This document shows positions 1-8,021 of a stretch of DNA of 64,000 nucleotides, piece by piece. The notes under the pieces were generated by a model. That model was not told the origin of the DNA. It did no database searches and saw only the letters and a program-made list of their open reading frames with translations. Source of the stretch: an uncultured Chlorobiaceae bacterium (GTDB lineage: Bacteria > Bacteroidota > Chlorobiia > Chlorobiales > Chlorobiaceae); the NCBI GenBank assembly GCA_903939765.1, contig CAJAIK010000066.1, positions 1-64,000 of the forward strand, written 5' to 3'. The position numbers and the translations under genes were made by a program. Position 1 is the first letter of the stretch; each line of letters opens with the position of its first letter.

Positions 1-141
1 ACCGGTTTATAAAAGTCCATAATGCCAAACACGCAAAACCTTTCAGATGGACGAAAAGTGCGAATGCAATTCTGGCATCGGTTCAACGGGCTAAAGATAG
101 CCTTTCTAATAACACAAAGGATTAACCATTCGGGACACTAG

Positions 142-1425
142 TCGCAACCGGGGCTGGATGAGAAGTTCAAGGAGCCAGAAGATCCGTTGCGCATCGTCTT
201 CCTCTGCGCCATGTGGCTGACTGGTTTTGACGCGCCGAGCTGCTCGACCGTCTATCTCGACAAGCCGATGCGGAACCACACCTTGATGCAGACCATCGCT
301 CGCGCCAATCGCGTTTTTCCCGGCAAACACAGCGGCATGATTGTCGATTACGCGAACGTCTTTGCCTCACTTGAGCGTGCGCTGGCGATCTACGGAGCAG
401 GGAAGGGCGGTGCAAGTCCGGTGCAGGACAAGCAGCAATTGGTTGCGGAATTGCGCAAGGCGATTGAGGCGGCGACCACCTTCTGTGCTGCTCATACGGT
501 GATGCTTGGCAATATCGAGCAGCTCATTTCCTGCAGCATGGAGCGGTTGCAGCAGATGGATGATGCGGTCAATGCGCTGATTTCACCTGACCCGCTGCGG
601 CGCGAGTTCTTTAGCCACGAGCGCCTGGTCAGCACCCTCTACCGGGCGGTGAAACCCGATCCGGCGGCGCTGGAGTTTGCCAGCCGTGTTGCCTGCCTGG
701 CAACGCTCGGCGAAGCGATCCGCGCCATGCTGAACCCGAATCCTCCGGATATTTCGCAGGTGATGAAGGCGATCAACGGCCTGCTCGACCTTTCCATTAC
801 CGGCCATGAAATCCGCGACTCGGGGCCACCTGCGCTCGACCTCTCCAGGATTAATTTCAAGGCGCTGGCTGCACGCTTTAATAAATCGAAGCACAAAAAC
901 AGTGACCTCGAAGTGCTCAAGGTGGCCATCCGTGCCCAACTGGAAAAGATGATCAGCCTGAACCGGACGCGGGCCGACTTTGCCGGGAAGTTTGAGACAC
1001 TGATCGAGAGCTATAACGCTGGAAGCCGCAGTATTGAAGAGCTTTTCCTTGAACTGGTGAAGCTCTCCAGCAGCTTGAATGACGAAGAGCAGCGCCATGT
1101 TCGCGAAAACATGAGCGAGGAGGAGCTGGTCATCCTCGACATCCTCACCCGCCCGGCACCGGAGCTCAGCACTGAGGAGCGCGACGAGGTGAAGAAGGTT
1201 GCCCACGATTTACTTGTCAAGCTCAAGGGGTTGCTGGTGCTGGACTGGCGCAAGAATACTGTTGCACGTTCAAAAATGAAACTGGAAATCGAAGACACCC
1301 TCGACCTTGGCTTGCCCCGAGCCTACACGCCTGAACTCTACCGACAGAAGTGCTCGGCGGTGTTTGAGCATGTCTATGAATCCTATTCCGAACGGGATGC
1401 AGGGGTCTACGCCGAGGCGGGATGA
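142..1425 (+). pseudogene. hsdR: Type I restriction enzyme HsdR, C-terminal remnant
   Basis: HsdR is the ATP-driven translocase and endonuclease subunit of type I restriction-modification. Only the C-terminal part remains. The reading frame is open from the base after an in-frame TAG at 139-141, and HsdR-like sequence begins at about 154 (LDEKFKEP), before the first usable start (TTG at 187). The end of the helicase region is recognisable (WLTGFDAPSC, then MQTIARANRVFPGK, the motif VI area), followed by the long helical C-terminal region. A full HsdR has roughly 1000 residues and about 430 are left. The N-terminal nuclease and Walker motifs are missing, and no hsdM or hsdS lies in the window. 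Bases 1-141 show no gene I can identify. It is most likely a dead fragment, although the left part of the gene could lie elsewhere after a rearrangement. Confidence 0.85.
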
Positions 1426-1437
1426 GCGGTATTCTCG

Positions 1438-1722
1438 TCAGGAAGTTAGCTCAATCCTGAATTTTTTTCCAAGTACAGATGCGGCGCTGGAAAGTGTGGT
1501 CAGGGTAAGGCTTGTATCTGTCGCATCAAGCAGGCGGTTCAGCGCAGCGCGGCTGGTGTGCATTTTTTTTGCCATCGATGTTTTGGTGAGCTTCTGCGTT
1601 TTCATTTCCTCTGCGATTTGCCATGCAATAACGCGCTTGACGGCCACTGCTGTGGCTTCATCCAGAAGAGCCTCTTCTTCAAGAAAATCATCGAAACTAC
1701 TGCCAATATTGTTTTGATTCAT
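1438..1722 (-). CDS. higA: HigA-type XRE-family antitoxin
   Basis: This 94-residue protein has a helix-turn-helix of the XRE/HigA type in its C-terminal half (residues ~47-80, KTSMAKKMHTSRAALNRLLD), after an acidic N-terminus. Family members bind the toxin and repress their own operon. The start overlaps the end of the upstream toxin-like gene by 4 bases (toxin first, antitoxin second), which is the higBA order. It looks complete, while its partner does not. It lies tail to tail with the hsdR fragment, 12 bases from its stop. With a damaged toxin it may now act only as a DNA-binding repressor. Confidence 0.8.
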   Translation of the reverse strand: MNQNNIGSSFDDFLEEEALLDEATAVAVKRVIAWQIAEEMKTQKLTKTSMAKKMHTSRAALNRLLDATDTSLTLTTLSSAASVLGKKFRIELTS

Positions 1723-1949
1723 TGTGTACTCCGCATTCTGTTTTTTGCCAATTGCAGTTCGCTCTTCGGTGTTGCCTGAGATTTTTTAATGAGTGGCCAG
1801 CCATATTGTACTGTTTTGATATCTTCACCTATTCTTTTTCGATCGATAGCCGGTAAAGCGCGTAACCAATCCCGCACTGGTTCGGTACCGCTATCGGTTC
1901 TGTAGAATCTGACTTCGAGAGCTGCTTTGTTTATTTTGGAATGTATCAA
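1719..1949 (-). pseudogene. higB: HigB/Gp49-family toxin with an internal deletion
   Basis: The N-terminal 45 or so residues match the phage Gp49-like/HigB RelE-fold toxins (EVRFYRTDSGTEPVRDWL, then GEDIKTVQYGWPL). The last 25 match the family C-terminus (IKKSQATPKSELQLA). In family members these are separated by about 35-40 residues that hold the central beta strands, including the conserved L(Y/W)E(V/L)R and V(L)LHGF segments. Here they are fused in frame, giving 76 residues instead of about 110-120. The simplest reading is an in-frame deletion that removed the RNase core and left an inert toxin linked to an intact antitoxin. A family of naturally short toxins is less likely. Confidence 0.75.
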
Positions 1950-2060
1950 AATAGATACGACGCGGCAAGCTGTTTTTCAATAAGATCAAGCCAGCCGTGA
2001 GATAGTGTTCATAAGAGAGATGCTTTTTAACTTCGTCCTATAAGAGATATTTCATCGTTT

Positions 2061-2101
2061 AAGTATGTAAATTGAATACTTTATTTTCAATTTACATACT
2101 T
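2061..2101. repeat. Perfect 16-bp inverted repeat, AT-rich
   Basis: AAGTATGTAAATTGAA at 2061-2076 and its exact reverse complement at 2086-2101 are separated by 9 bases. It lies between the start of the higB remnant and the stop of the MFS gene. It is too AT-rich for a classical terminator. It could be an operator, a cruciform, or a scar of mobile DNA. Nothing else is visible in 1950-2227. Confidence 0.7.
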
Positions 2102-2227
2102 GTTTCTCGAAAAGGCAAAATTTTTTCACCTTGTACGTGATGCTGGTGCAAAATTAACTTTTGCATCACAGCACTGAATCGTTCAAGTGAGCTGTCCGGC
2201 TCACTCTCTTCTCCCTCTTTTCGGGCA

Positions 2228-3436
2228 TCAGTACAGTTGGTGCAGCTCAAGCCTGCGCAGTTTTGGAGCCAGCTTTGCTGTGGCAGCAACCACTGCCAGC
2301 GTCATTATTCCGCCAAAAATCACTGATGGCACCAGCCCCATCAGGCGCGCAGCAATACCTGATTCAAAAGCTCCCAGTTCGTTGGAGGAGCCAATAAAGA
2401 TGCCGCTGATGGCGGAGACCCGGCCGCGCATGGCATCGGGTGTTACGAGCTGTAAGATGGTTGTACGCATGACCACTGATACGCCGTCGCAGACACCGGA
2501 GAGTATCAGCAGAGTCCCGGCGAGCCAGATGTTTATGGATAAGGCAAACGTGATCATGCAGATGCCAAATCCGGCTACAGCTCCAAGCAGCCAGCGTCCG
2601 GCATGAAGATTGATGGGATGGCGTGTCAAAAAGAGTCCTGTAACCATGGCTCCTATTGCCGGCGCTCCACGAAGAATGCCCAGCCCTTCCGGACCGTAAT
2701 GAAAGACATCTTGAATGAAGGCTGGCAGCAAGGCTATCGCCCCGCCGAAGAGAACCGCAAACATATCGAGTGACAGTGCGCCGAGGATAATCTGGTTGCT
2801 GAACACAAATCTGAGCCCTCCTGCAATGCTTTTGAAGACAGGTGTACTCTCTGCCGGTGGGGGTTCTTTGACTCGGAGTAAAAGCAGTGCCGCTGTTGCA
2901 CCGAGGCTGAGGAGTGAGGCGGCGCTGTATCCGGCCGTCTTGCCTGCCCATCCAACCAGGATGCCGCCCAATGCAGGGCCAATTACCAGTCCAAGCTGGA
3001 AGGCGGAGCTGCCGATAGCGGATGCGCGACCATATTGTTCACGGGGCAGAATGATGGCAAAGAGGGTGCTGTATGACGGGCTGATAAAGGCGCGGGCGAC
3101 CCCGTTAAAGGCGATGGCGCCGTAGAGCCAGTATAAAGGGTTTCCACCTGTCCAGCCGGCCGACACGGCGGTGAGCGTCAGGGCGCTGAGAAAGACCATC
3201 AGGGAGGCGAGTACTCCGAACAGCCGCCTTGAGTAGTGATCGACCGCGTAACCGGCAAAAAGTGTGCAGGAGAAGTAAGGAATAATCTCGGCCAGTCCTA
3301 TCAAACCAAGTGCAAGGGTATCGTGTGTCAGTTCATAAATGTGCCATCCAACAACAACGGCCATCATCTGATAGGCAAGAACAATCAGGATACGAAAAGT
3401 CAACAGCTTTAAAAAAGCGTTATTCAATTTGATCAT
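2228..3436 (-). CDS. Major facilitator superfamily exporter
   Basis: A polytopic inner-membrane protein of 402 residues with about 12 hydrophobic segments. It has the loop 2-3 motif of the superfamily in modified form (GYAVDHYSRR) and resembles the MFS_3/EntS-like drug or siderophore exporters. The frame is open back to 3586, which would overlap the acylphosphatase gene by 26 bases. ATG 3436 is preferred because it follows a purine-rich AGAGAGGAC and begins just before the first membrane helix (FLKLLTFRILIVLAYQ). The substrate cannot be told from sequence. It is probably cotranscribed with the acylphosphatase upstream. Confidence 0.85.
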   Translation of the reverse strand: MIKLNNAFLKLLTFRILIVLAYQMMAVVVGWHIYELTHDTLALGLIGLAEIIPYFSCTLFAGYAVDHYSRRLFGVLASLMVFLSALTLTAVSAGWTGGNPLYWLYGAIAFNGVARAFISPSYSTLFAIILPREQYGRASAIGSSAFQLGLVIGPALGGILVGWAGKTAGYSAASLLSLGATAALLLLRVKEPPPAESTPVFKSIAGGLRFVFSNQIILGALSLDMFAVLFGGAIALLPAFIQDVFHYGPEGLGILRGAPAIGAMVTGLFLTRHPINLHAGRWLLGAVAGFGICMITFALSINIWLAGTLLILSGVCDGVSVVMRTTILQLVTPDAMRGRVSAISGIFIGSSNELGAFESGIAARLMGLVPSVIFGGIMTLAVVAATAKLAPKLRRLELHQLY

Positions 3437-3560
3437 AAATTTTATGAATGTCCTCTCTCTTGGAAGGACGAGTGCTTTTGGAAATGCAATGATGATTATG
3501 TAACCGCAGCGAAAGGTAAAGCTTAGAAGAGCCAATACAATGGAGAAATCTGTTGTATCT

Positions 3561-3839
3561 CTACATGACAACCGTGAATTGCTCAAGATCTTTGTCTGGC
3601 ACTCTTTCTTCTTTCCGGATGGAGCTCACCAATGAGCGTGACGGCCCTTTTTTTGCCTGACGGAGTAACTCTTCTATTGCTGTTTCCGGGCCTTGGGCGT
3701 CAATTTCAACAGTGCCGTCCATGCGATTTCTCACCCATCCCGAGAGATTCAGCTCTTTTGCTTTCCGGTCGATAAACATTCTGAACCCGACACCTTGTAC
3801 AGCACCAGCAACAATCAGGTGTACTCTTTTTTGCATCAA
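3561..3839 (-). CDS. acyP: Acylphosphatase
   Basis: This small cytosolic enzyme of 92 residues hydrolyses carboxyl-phosphate bonds such as acetyl phosphate or 1,3-bisphosphoglycerate. The family signature is complete: VQGVGFR near residue 15 supplies the phosphate-binding loop and catalytic Arg, and WVRNRMDGTVEI near residue 35 supplies the catalytic Asn. The length is normal. It is followed directly by the MFS gene on the same strand. No regulatory site was seen. Confidence 0.95.
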   Translation of the reverse strand: MMQKRVHLIVAGAVQGVGFRMFIDRKAKELNLSGWVRNRMDGTVEIDAQGPETAIEELLRQAKKGPSRSLVSSIRKEERVPDKDLEQFTVVM

Positions 3840-3914
3840 TATTTTCGGTTTATGTTTTTTCGTTGCAGAGGCGATCCAGTGTCTGGCAAAAGTGATAAGG
3901 TGGTGCTGTGCTCT

Positions 3915-4151
3915 CTATAAATGGTGCCTTGTACAAAAAGAATAGGGGAAGCAATATCCGACGCGTTGCTCCCCGGCGCCCGAATGGGCATCAATCTCAG
4001 CCAGCGTAATCTCTGTTTCGGTACAATTAAACCCTTCGCTGTTGATAAACTCAATCTTCGCGTTGATATTCTCAAGAGATATAATACGTTTTTTGAAGGC
4101 GATATCAGATTTCATCCGCTTGATCAACGCCTTGGCATGGTCTATTGACAT
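3915..4151 (-). CDS. Nif11-like leader peptide, candidate RiPP precursor
   Basis: This 78-residue peptide has an N-terminal part (residues 1-52, with AKALIKRMKSDIAFKKRI and FINSEGFNCTETEI) that matches the Nif11-like leader fold, which serves as leader for several ribosomally made, modified peptides. The leader ends in a short HSGAG stretch resembling a double-glycine-type cleavage site. A small, distinct C-terminus follows (EQRVGYCFPYSFCTRHHL), with two Cys, one Ser and one Thr that could be modified. A strong ribosome site (AGGGGG) precedes ATG 4151. No modifying enzyme, protease-transporter or cyclase gene lies nearby, so enzymes encoded elsewhere would be needed. Alternatively it is an unmodified Nif11-domain protein. 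Confidence 0.65.
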   Translation of the reverse strand: MSIDHAKALIKRMKSDIAFKKRIISLENINAKIEFINSEGFNCTETEITLAEIDAHSGAGEQRVGYCFPYSFCTRHHL

Positions 4152-4167
4152 AATGCCCCCTGCACGT

Positions 4168-4263
4168 TTATATGGAATATGGCATTATTTGATTTTTTTC
4201 CCGTTCTCTTCCCAGAGGTTCTTCGTCCAATTCCGGGTTTGTCTCATTTGCTTTTTTTGCCAT
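4168..4263 (-). CDS. Possible 31-residue charged peptide
   Basis: A short ORF (MAKKANETNPELDEEPLGRE and on to PYSI) lies just upstream of the Nif11-like gene on the same strand and overlaps another small ORF. It is hydrophilic and highly charged, and I see no clear ribosome site. I do not recognise it, and it may be chance. Confidence 0.2.
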   Translation of the reverse strand: MAKKANETNPELDEEPLGREREKNQIMPYSI

Positions 4264-4348
4264 AGCTGTAATTGTTGTCGTTATTAAGCCAAAAGACCAT
4301 GGTTAACAGCAACAATATCATCAATAAAAAGCTGCCTGTAAATCCCAT
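4244..4348 (-). CDS. Possible 34-residue single-pass membrane peptide
   Basis: A short ORF reads MGFTGSFLLMILLLLTMVFW and then a polar tail ending GKKSK. It has one clear hydrophobic helix and a positively charged C-terminus, as many small membrane proteins do. It lies upstream of the Nif11-like gene and could be cotranscribed with it. I see no ribosome site, so support is weak. Confidence 0.25.
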   Translation of the reverse strand: MGFTGSFLLMILLLLTMVFWLNNDNNYSYGKKSK

Positions 4349-4351
4349 AGA

Positions 4352-4558
4352 AGCGGGATATTGTAATACTGTCGTTGGGTTAGTCAGCTTTGATGCTGGC
4401 CTTTTTTACGTAGTTCTTGATATATTTTCTGATATTGATGATGGTGTTGCTGACGGCGGCATACAGACAGAACTGGAAAAGGAGGTCTCGTAATAAAACC
4501 CTTCTGATTGTCCGAAAATGATCTTTTTAATCTTCAAGAGCTATTTATCCTTCCTTTT
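4352..4558. other. Intergenic stretch before ald
   Basis: No convincing gene here. On the minus strand the frame 4383-4526 is open and reads like protein (for example VSNTIINIRKYIKNYVKKAS) but has no ATG or GTG start, so it may be the end of a vanished gene. The ald promoter should lie here, and I could not pick it confidently. Confidence 0.4.
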
Positions 4559-5662
4559 ATGAATATTGGTATCCCCAAAGAGATAAAAATAAAGGAGAAC
4601 AGGGTCGCCTGCACTCCTGCGGGTGTTCGCCATCTCGTCAGCGCCGGCCACCATGTTGTTGTTGAACGTGGAGCAGGTAAGGGAAGCGGTTTCAGCGATG
4701 AAAAGTACAAGCGTTCCGGTGCCATCATTGCCTCTTCGGCTGAAGAGGTCTGGAAAAATGAGCTTATTGTAAAGGTCAAGGAGCCACTTGCCGAGGAGTT
4801 TGCATTTTTTCGTGAGGGCCAGATTCTCTTTACCTTTCTTCATCTTGCCAGTGCGCCGGAGCTTGCCCGTCGTATGATCAAGTCTAAAATAACCGGGATT
4901 GCCTACGAAACGGTTGAGCTTGGCGGCCATCTGCCCTTGCTGGCGCCGATGAGCGAAGTTGCCGGAAAAATGAGCATCATCATGGGTGGTTTTTATCTTG
5001 CAACTCATCAGGGTGGCAAGGGCAAACTGCTTGGCGGCCTTCCGGGAGTTCTTCCAGCCAAAGTGCTGATTCTTGGTGGTGGTTCTGCCGGGACGAATGC
5101 GGCAAGAGCAGCCGCTGGCCTCGGAGCGGAAGTTACCATCATGGAAATTAATCAGGAGCGGTTGCGTGAGCTCGACAATTTGCTGCCACCCCAGGTGCAT
5201 ACCCTCTACGCCAACGAACAGAATCTTGAGGAGATGCTTGCTGATGTTGATCTTATCATCGGCGCGGTGCTGGTGACCGGTGCAAGTGCGCCGAAACTGT
5301 TGACGCGATCGATGCTTCAAAAAATGAAACCGGGGAGTGTGATTGTCGATATTGCCATCGATCAGGGGGGCTGTTTCGAAACTTCACATCCCACGACGCA
5401 CGAAAATCCGGTCTTTATTGAAGAGGGGATTATCCATTACTGCGTTGCCAATATGCCAGCCGCTTATCCCCGCACGTCCACGGATGGGCTCACGGGTGCG
5501 ACCCTGCCCTACATCAGAAGAATTGCGGATCTTGGTCTTGAAAGTGCCATGGTGATGGTGGCGGGACTTTCGGGCGGGCTCAATACATGGAATGGAGAGG
5601 TGACCCATAAAGAGGTTGCCCGTTCACTTGGTTTACCTTTTCACGAGAACCCCTATATCTGA
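4559..5662 (+). CDS. ald: Alanine dehydrogenase
   Basis: This cytosolic NAD-dependent enzyme interconverts L-alanine and pyruvate plus ammonia. It has 367 residues, normal for the family. The N-terminal substrate-binding part (IGIPKEIKIKENRVACTPAG, RVA being the pyruvate-binding Arg region) is followed by the Rossmann domain with VLILGGGSAGTNAARAA near residue 170. The substrate-loop residues are present (YETVEL, and NMPAAYPRTST near the end). The frame opens at 4508, but ATG 4559 matches the family start (MNIGIPKEIK). It converges with the encapsulated desulfurase gene, whose by-product is alanine, which suggests but does not prove a metabolic link. Confidence 0.95.
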   Translation: MNIGIPKEIKIKENRVACTPAGVRHLVSAGHHVVVERGAGKGSGFSDEKYKRSGAIIASSAEEVWKNELIVKVKEPLAEEFAFFREGQILFTFLHLASAPELARRMIKSKITGIAYETVELGGHLPLLAPMSEVAGKMSIIMGGFYLATHQGGKGKLLGGLPGVLPAKVLILGGGSAGTNAARAAAGLGAEVTIMEINQERLRELDNLLPPQVHTLYANEQNLEEMLADVDLIIGAVLVTGASAPKLLTRSMLQKMKPGSVIVDIAIDQGGCFETSHPTTHENPVFIEEGIIHYCVANMPAAYPRTSTDGLTGATLPYIRRIADLGLESAMVMVAGLSGGLNTWNGEVTHKEVARSLGLPFHENPYI

Positions 5663-5702
5663 AACAAGGAGCTGTACGAACAGGATGGCTCCCTGTTTCA
5701 GA
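5659..5702. terminator. Bidirectional hairpin between ald and the desulfurase gene
   Basis: CTGAAACAAGGAGC pairs with GCTCCCTGTTTCAG with one bulge, around a 16-base loop. It begins at the ald stop codon and ends 17 bases before the end of the facing desulfurase gene. There is no T-run, so it may stabilise 3' ends rather than terminate. Confidence 0.5.
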
Positions 5703-5719
5703 TTCGGCAACGCATCACT

Positions 5720-7945
5720 CTATCTGCGCTGGATGTGGTTGATGACCTCCGCAAGCCGGTCGATCTCCTCTTTTGTATTGTAGAAGGCGAGGGATGGCCG
5801 TATGGTGCCTTCAACACCGAAGCGCCGCAACGATGGCTGGGAGCAGTGGTGGCCGGTACGGACGGCAATGCCTTCGCGGTCGAGCAGTTTACCGACCTCT
5901 TCATTGGGGAGATTGTTGAGCACAAAGGAGAGGACGCCGACCTTGTTTCGTGCCGTTCCGATCATGCGCAGTCCCGGAATTCCGATCAGGCGTTCGGTAC
6001 CGTACTCGGTCAGTTCATGCTCATAACGGGAAATGTTGTCGAGTCCGATTTTGCGCACATAGTCGAGCGCAGCTCCAAGACCGATAGCGTCGCCAATAGA
6101 GGGCGTTCCCGCCTCGAATTTTGCCGGAGCTTCATTGTAGATGGTCTCTTCAAACCGTACATCCTTGATCATGTTGCCGCCGCCCTGCCATGGAGGCATC
6201 AGTTCGAGCAGCTCCCGTTTGCCATAGACGGCACCAATACCGGTCGGCGCAAAAATTTTGTGGCCTGAAAAGACAAAGAAATCGGCATCGAGATCCTGCA
6301 CGTTGACCGGGATATGGGCCACCGACTGGGCGCCGTCGATGAGCACTCTGGCGTCAAACCGTTTGGCTAACTGTATCATCTCCTTAATCGGAAGAATGGT
6401 GCCGAGGCCGTTTGAGGCCTGGGTGAGTGAAACAAACTTTGTGCGTGGCCCGAGCAGTTTGGTGTACTCTTCCATGATGATCTCGCCCCGGTCGTTAACC
6501 GGCACCACCTTGATGCGTGCTCCTCTTTCGTGTGCAACCATCTGCCAGGGCACAATATTGGCGTGGTGCTCAAGGATGGAGAGGACAATTTCATCACCCG
6601 GCTGGAGGAACTTCCGTCCCCAGGTTTGTGCTACCAGATTGATTCCTTCGGTGGTGCCCCTCACATAGATGATCTCCGATGCCGAGCCAGCACCGATGAA
6701 TTGCCGGATTTTCTCACGAGCCCCTTCATAGGCATCGGTTGCGCGGGCGGCGAGGGTGTGAGCACCTCGGTGGATGTTCGAGTTGTCGGTTGCATAGAAC
6801 TGAGCCACAGCGTTGATGACGCTCAGCGGCTTCTGTGTTGTTGCAGCGTTATCGAACCAGACAAGCTGTTTGCCATGAACCAACTGGCGCAGCACCGGAA
6901 AGTCCTTGCGTATGGTGGCTACGTCAAACCCCTCAGGCTGGTGTGCCGATGAGCGTGGCTCACGCAGAAAATAGTATGGTTCTCGGGGAACATCTGGCAG
7001 GCTGAACGGTAAAATGGTGCTGTCAGGTTTTGCCGGAGTGGCGGTCGGGCGTATCGGAGCAGGGGCTTTTCCAGGCAGTTCAGGAAGTGTCGCTGAGGAG
7101 AGCCCAGCGGTTCCCGGGAAGGGGAGGCTGGCAGGTGCCCCGGTTCCACTGCGGAGAGCCTGAAAAATAACTTCAAGATCAGGGCTTCCCTGTTCCTGTG
7201 CAAACGTCTGATAGAGCTTTGCAGCATAGCATTGACCGTCTGCAGGTACGCCGGCAGTGCCGGGCAGTTCTGGACGCTGTTCCTGGAACTGATTGGTGGA
7301 AAAAGCCTCCGGGCTGAAGGCTTGCGGGTTCAGGCTCTGATGGGCAGTTGAGGTCGATATGGGGTCCTGAGCTGCAGCAAGAAGAACTCTAAAGGAAAAA
7401 TCGTCTTCAGAGGGGAGACCGCCATTCAGCGTGTTGAAAAACGGTGCAATGCTTTCCGGACTGGTTTCTGAAAAACTTTCAGCACTTTCCGGCCGTGGAG
7501 GCAGGCTGCGAAGGATAAACTGGTCGAGACCGTAAGAGCCGTTTTTATTTTCGGAATAGTTCTGCTGCTCGGTCAGTTTATTGGCGTGATGGCCCAGTGG
7601 CTCCTGCTTTTTTTCTTGTGTGCCGGAAAGGAAATAGAAATCATGCTCTGGCTGCTCTGGCATCTTATCTGAAAAATAGGGGAGATCGGGGTTCCTGGGT
7701 AATGGTTGCTGAGGGAGCGGATTGCTTGATTCCCAACTGGCCGGTTCATCGCCAAGAGCTTTTTTGTCCGCTAAAGTTGCCGCAAGAGAGGATGGAGCTC
7801 CTGCTATGTCCGTTTCATATTTCGGAACGCTGCCAGCTTCAGGCAGCTCATTGAACAGCCGGCTTGCCATCTGTGCAATGAAGACCGGGCTGAGCAGGTC
7901 ACTGCCGATTTCCGGTACGCCGGGTTGCTTGTTGTCATTTGGCAT
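5720..7945 (-). CDS. SufS-type cysteine desulfurase with 340-residue cargo-type N-terminus
   Basis: The enzyme removes sulfur from cysteine as persulfide or elemental sulfur and releases alanine. Residues ~341-741 form a complete group II (SufS/CsdA) PLP enzyme: N-terminal WFDNAATTQKP, PLP lysine K563 in FSGHKIFAP, catalytic C701 in RTGHHCSQP. Residues 1-340 are low-complexity, rich in Pro, Ser, Glu and Gln, and predicted disordered. They contain short hydrophobic islands: QMASRLFNELP (25-35), FYFLSG (103-108), LPGTAG and FPGTAG (227-232, 276-281), and YYFLREP (324-330). Such N-terminal extensions direct desulfurases into family 2 encapsulins, and the shell gene lies 76 bases upstream. This extension is unusually long by my recollection of about 200-230 residues in studied systems. 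The last gene of a cysK-encapsulin-desulfurase run. Confidence 0.92.
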   Translation of the reverse strand: MPNDNKQPGVPEIGSDLLSPVFIAQMASRLFNELPEAGSVPKYETDIAGAPSSLAATLADKKALGDEPASWESSNPLPQQPLPRNPDLPYFSDKMPEQPEHDFYFLSGTQEKKQEPLGHHANKLTEQQNYSENKNGSYGLDQFILRSLPPRPESAESFSETSPESIAPFFNTLNGGLPSEDDFSFRVLLAAAQDPISTSTAHQSLNPQAFSPEAFSTNQFQEQRPELPGTAGVPADGQCYAAKLYQTFAQEQGSPDLEVIFQALRSGTGAPASLPFPGTAGLSSATLPELPGKAPAPIRPTATPAKPDSTILPFSLPDVPREPYYFLREPRSSAHQPEGFDVATIRKDFPVLRQLVHGKQLVWFDNAATTQKPLSVINAVAQFYATDNSNIHRGAHTLAARATDAYEGAREKIRQFIGAGSASEIIYVRGTTEGINLVAQTWGRKFLQPGDEIVLSILEHHANIVPWQMVAHERGARIKVVPVNDRGEIIMEEYTKLLGPRTKFVSLTQASNGLGTILPIKEMIQLAKRFDARVLIDGAQSVAHIPVNVQDLDADFFVFSGHKIFAPTGIGAVYGKRELLELMPPWQGGGNMIKDVRFEETIYNEAPAKFEAGTPSIGDAIGLGAALDYVRKIGLDNISRYEHELTEYGTERLIGIPGLRMIGTARNKVGVLSFVLNNLPNEEVGKLLDREGIAVRTGHHCSQPSLRRFGVEGTIRPSLAFYNTKEEIDRLAEVINHIQRR

Positions 7946-8021
7946 AAGTAAGGGAGTAATCCATAAAGAGACAACCGCAATTCACTTTTGTGAAAAGGGT
8001 TGTCTCTCTATAGTGGTTGGT

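Noticed and set aside
583-1206. Minus-strand 207-residue ORF inside hsdR
   Set aside because: It lies opposite a clearly homologous coding frame and has no family-like motif. High-GC third positions leave the antisense frame open.
4541-5320. Minus-strand 259-residue ORF across ald
   Set aside because: It is antisense to ald, which has all its motifs, and reads as an Arg/His/Lys-rich shadow.
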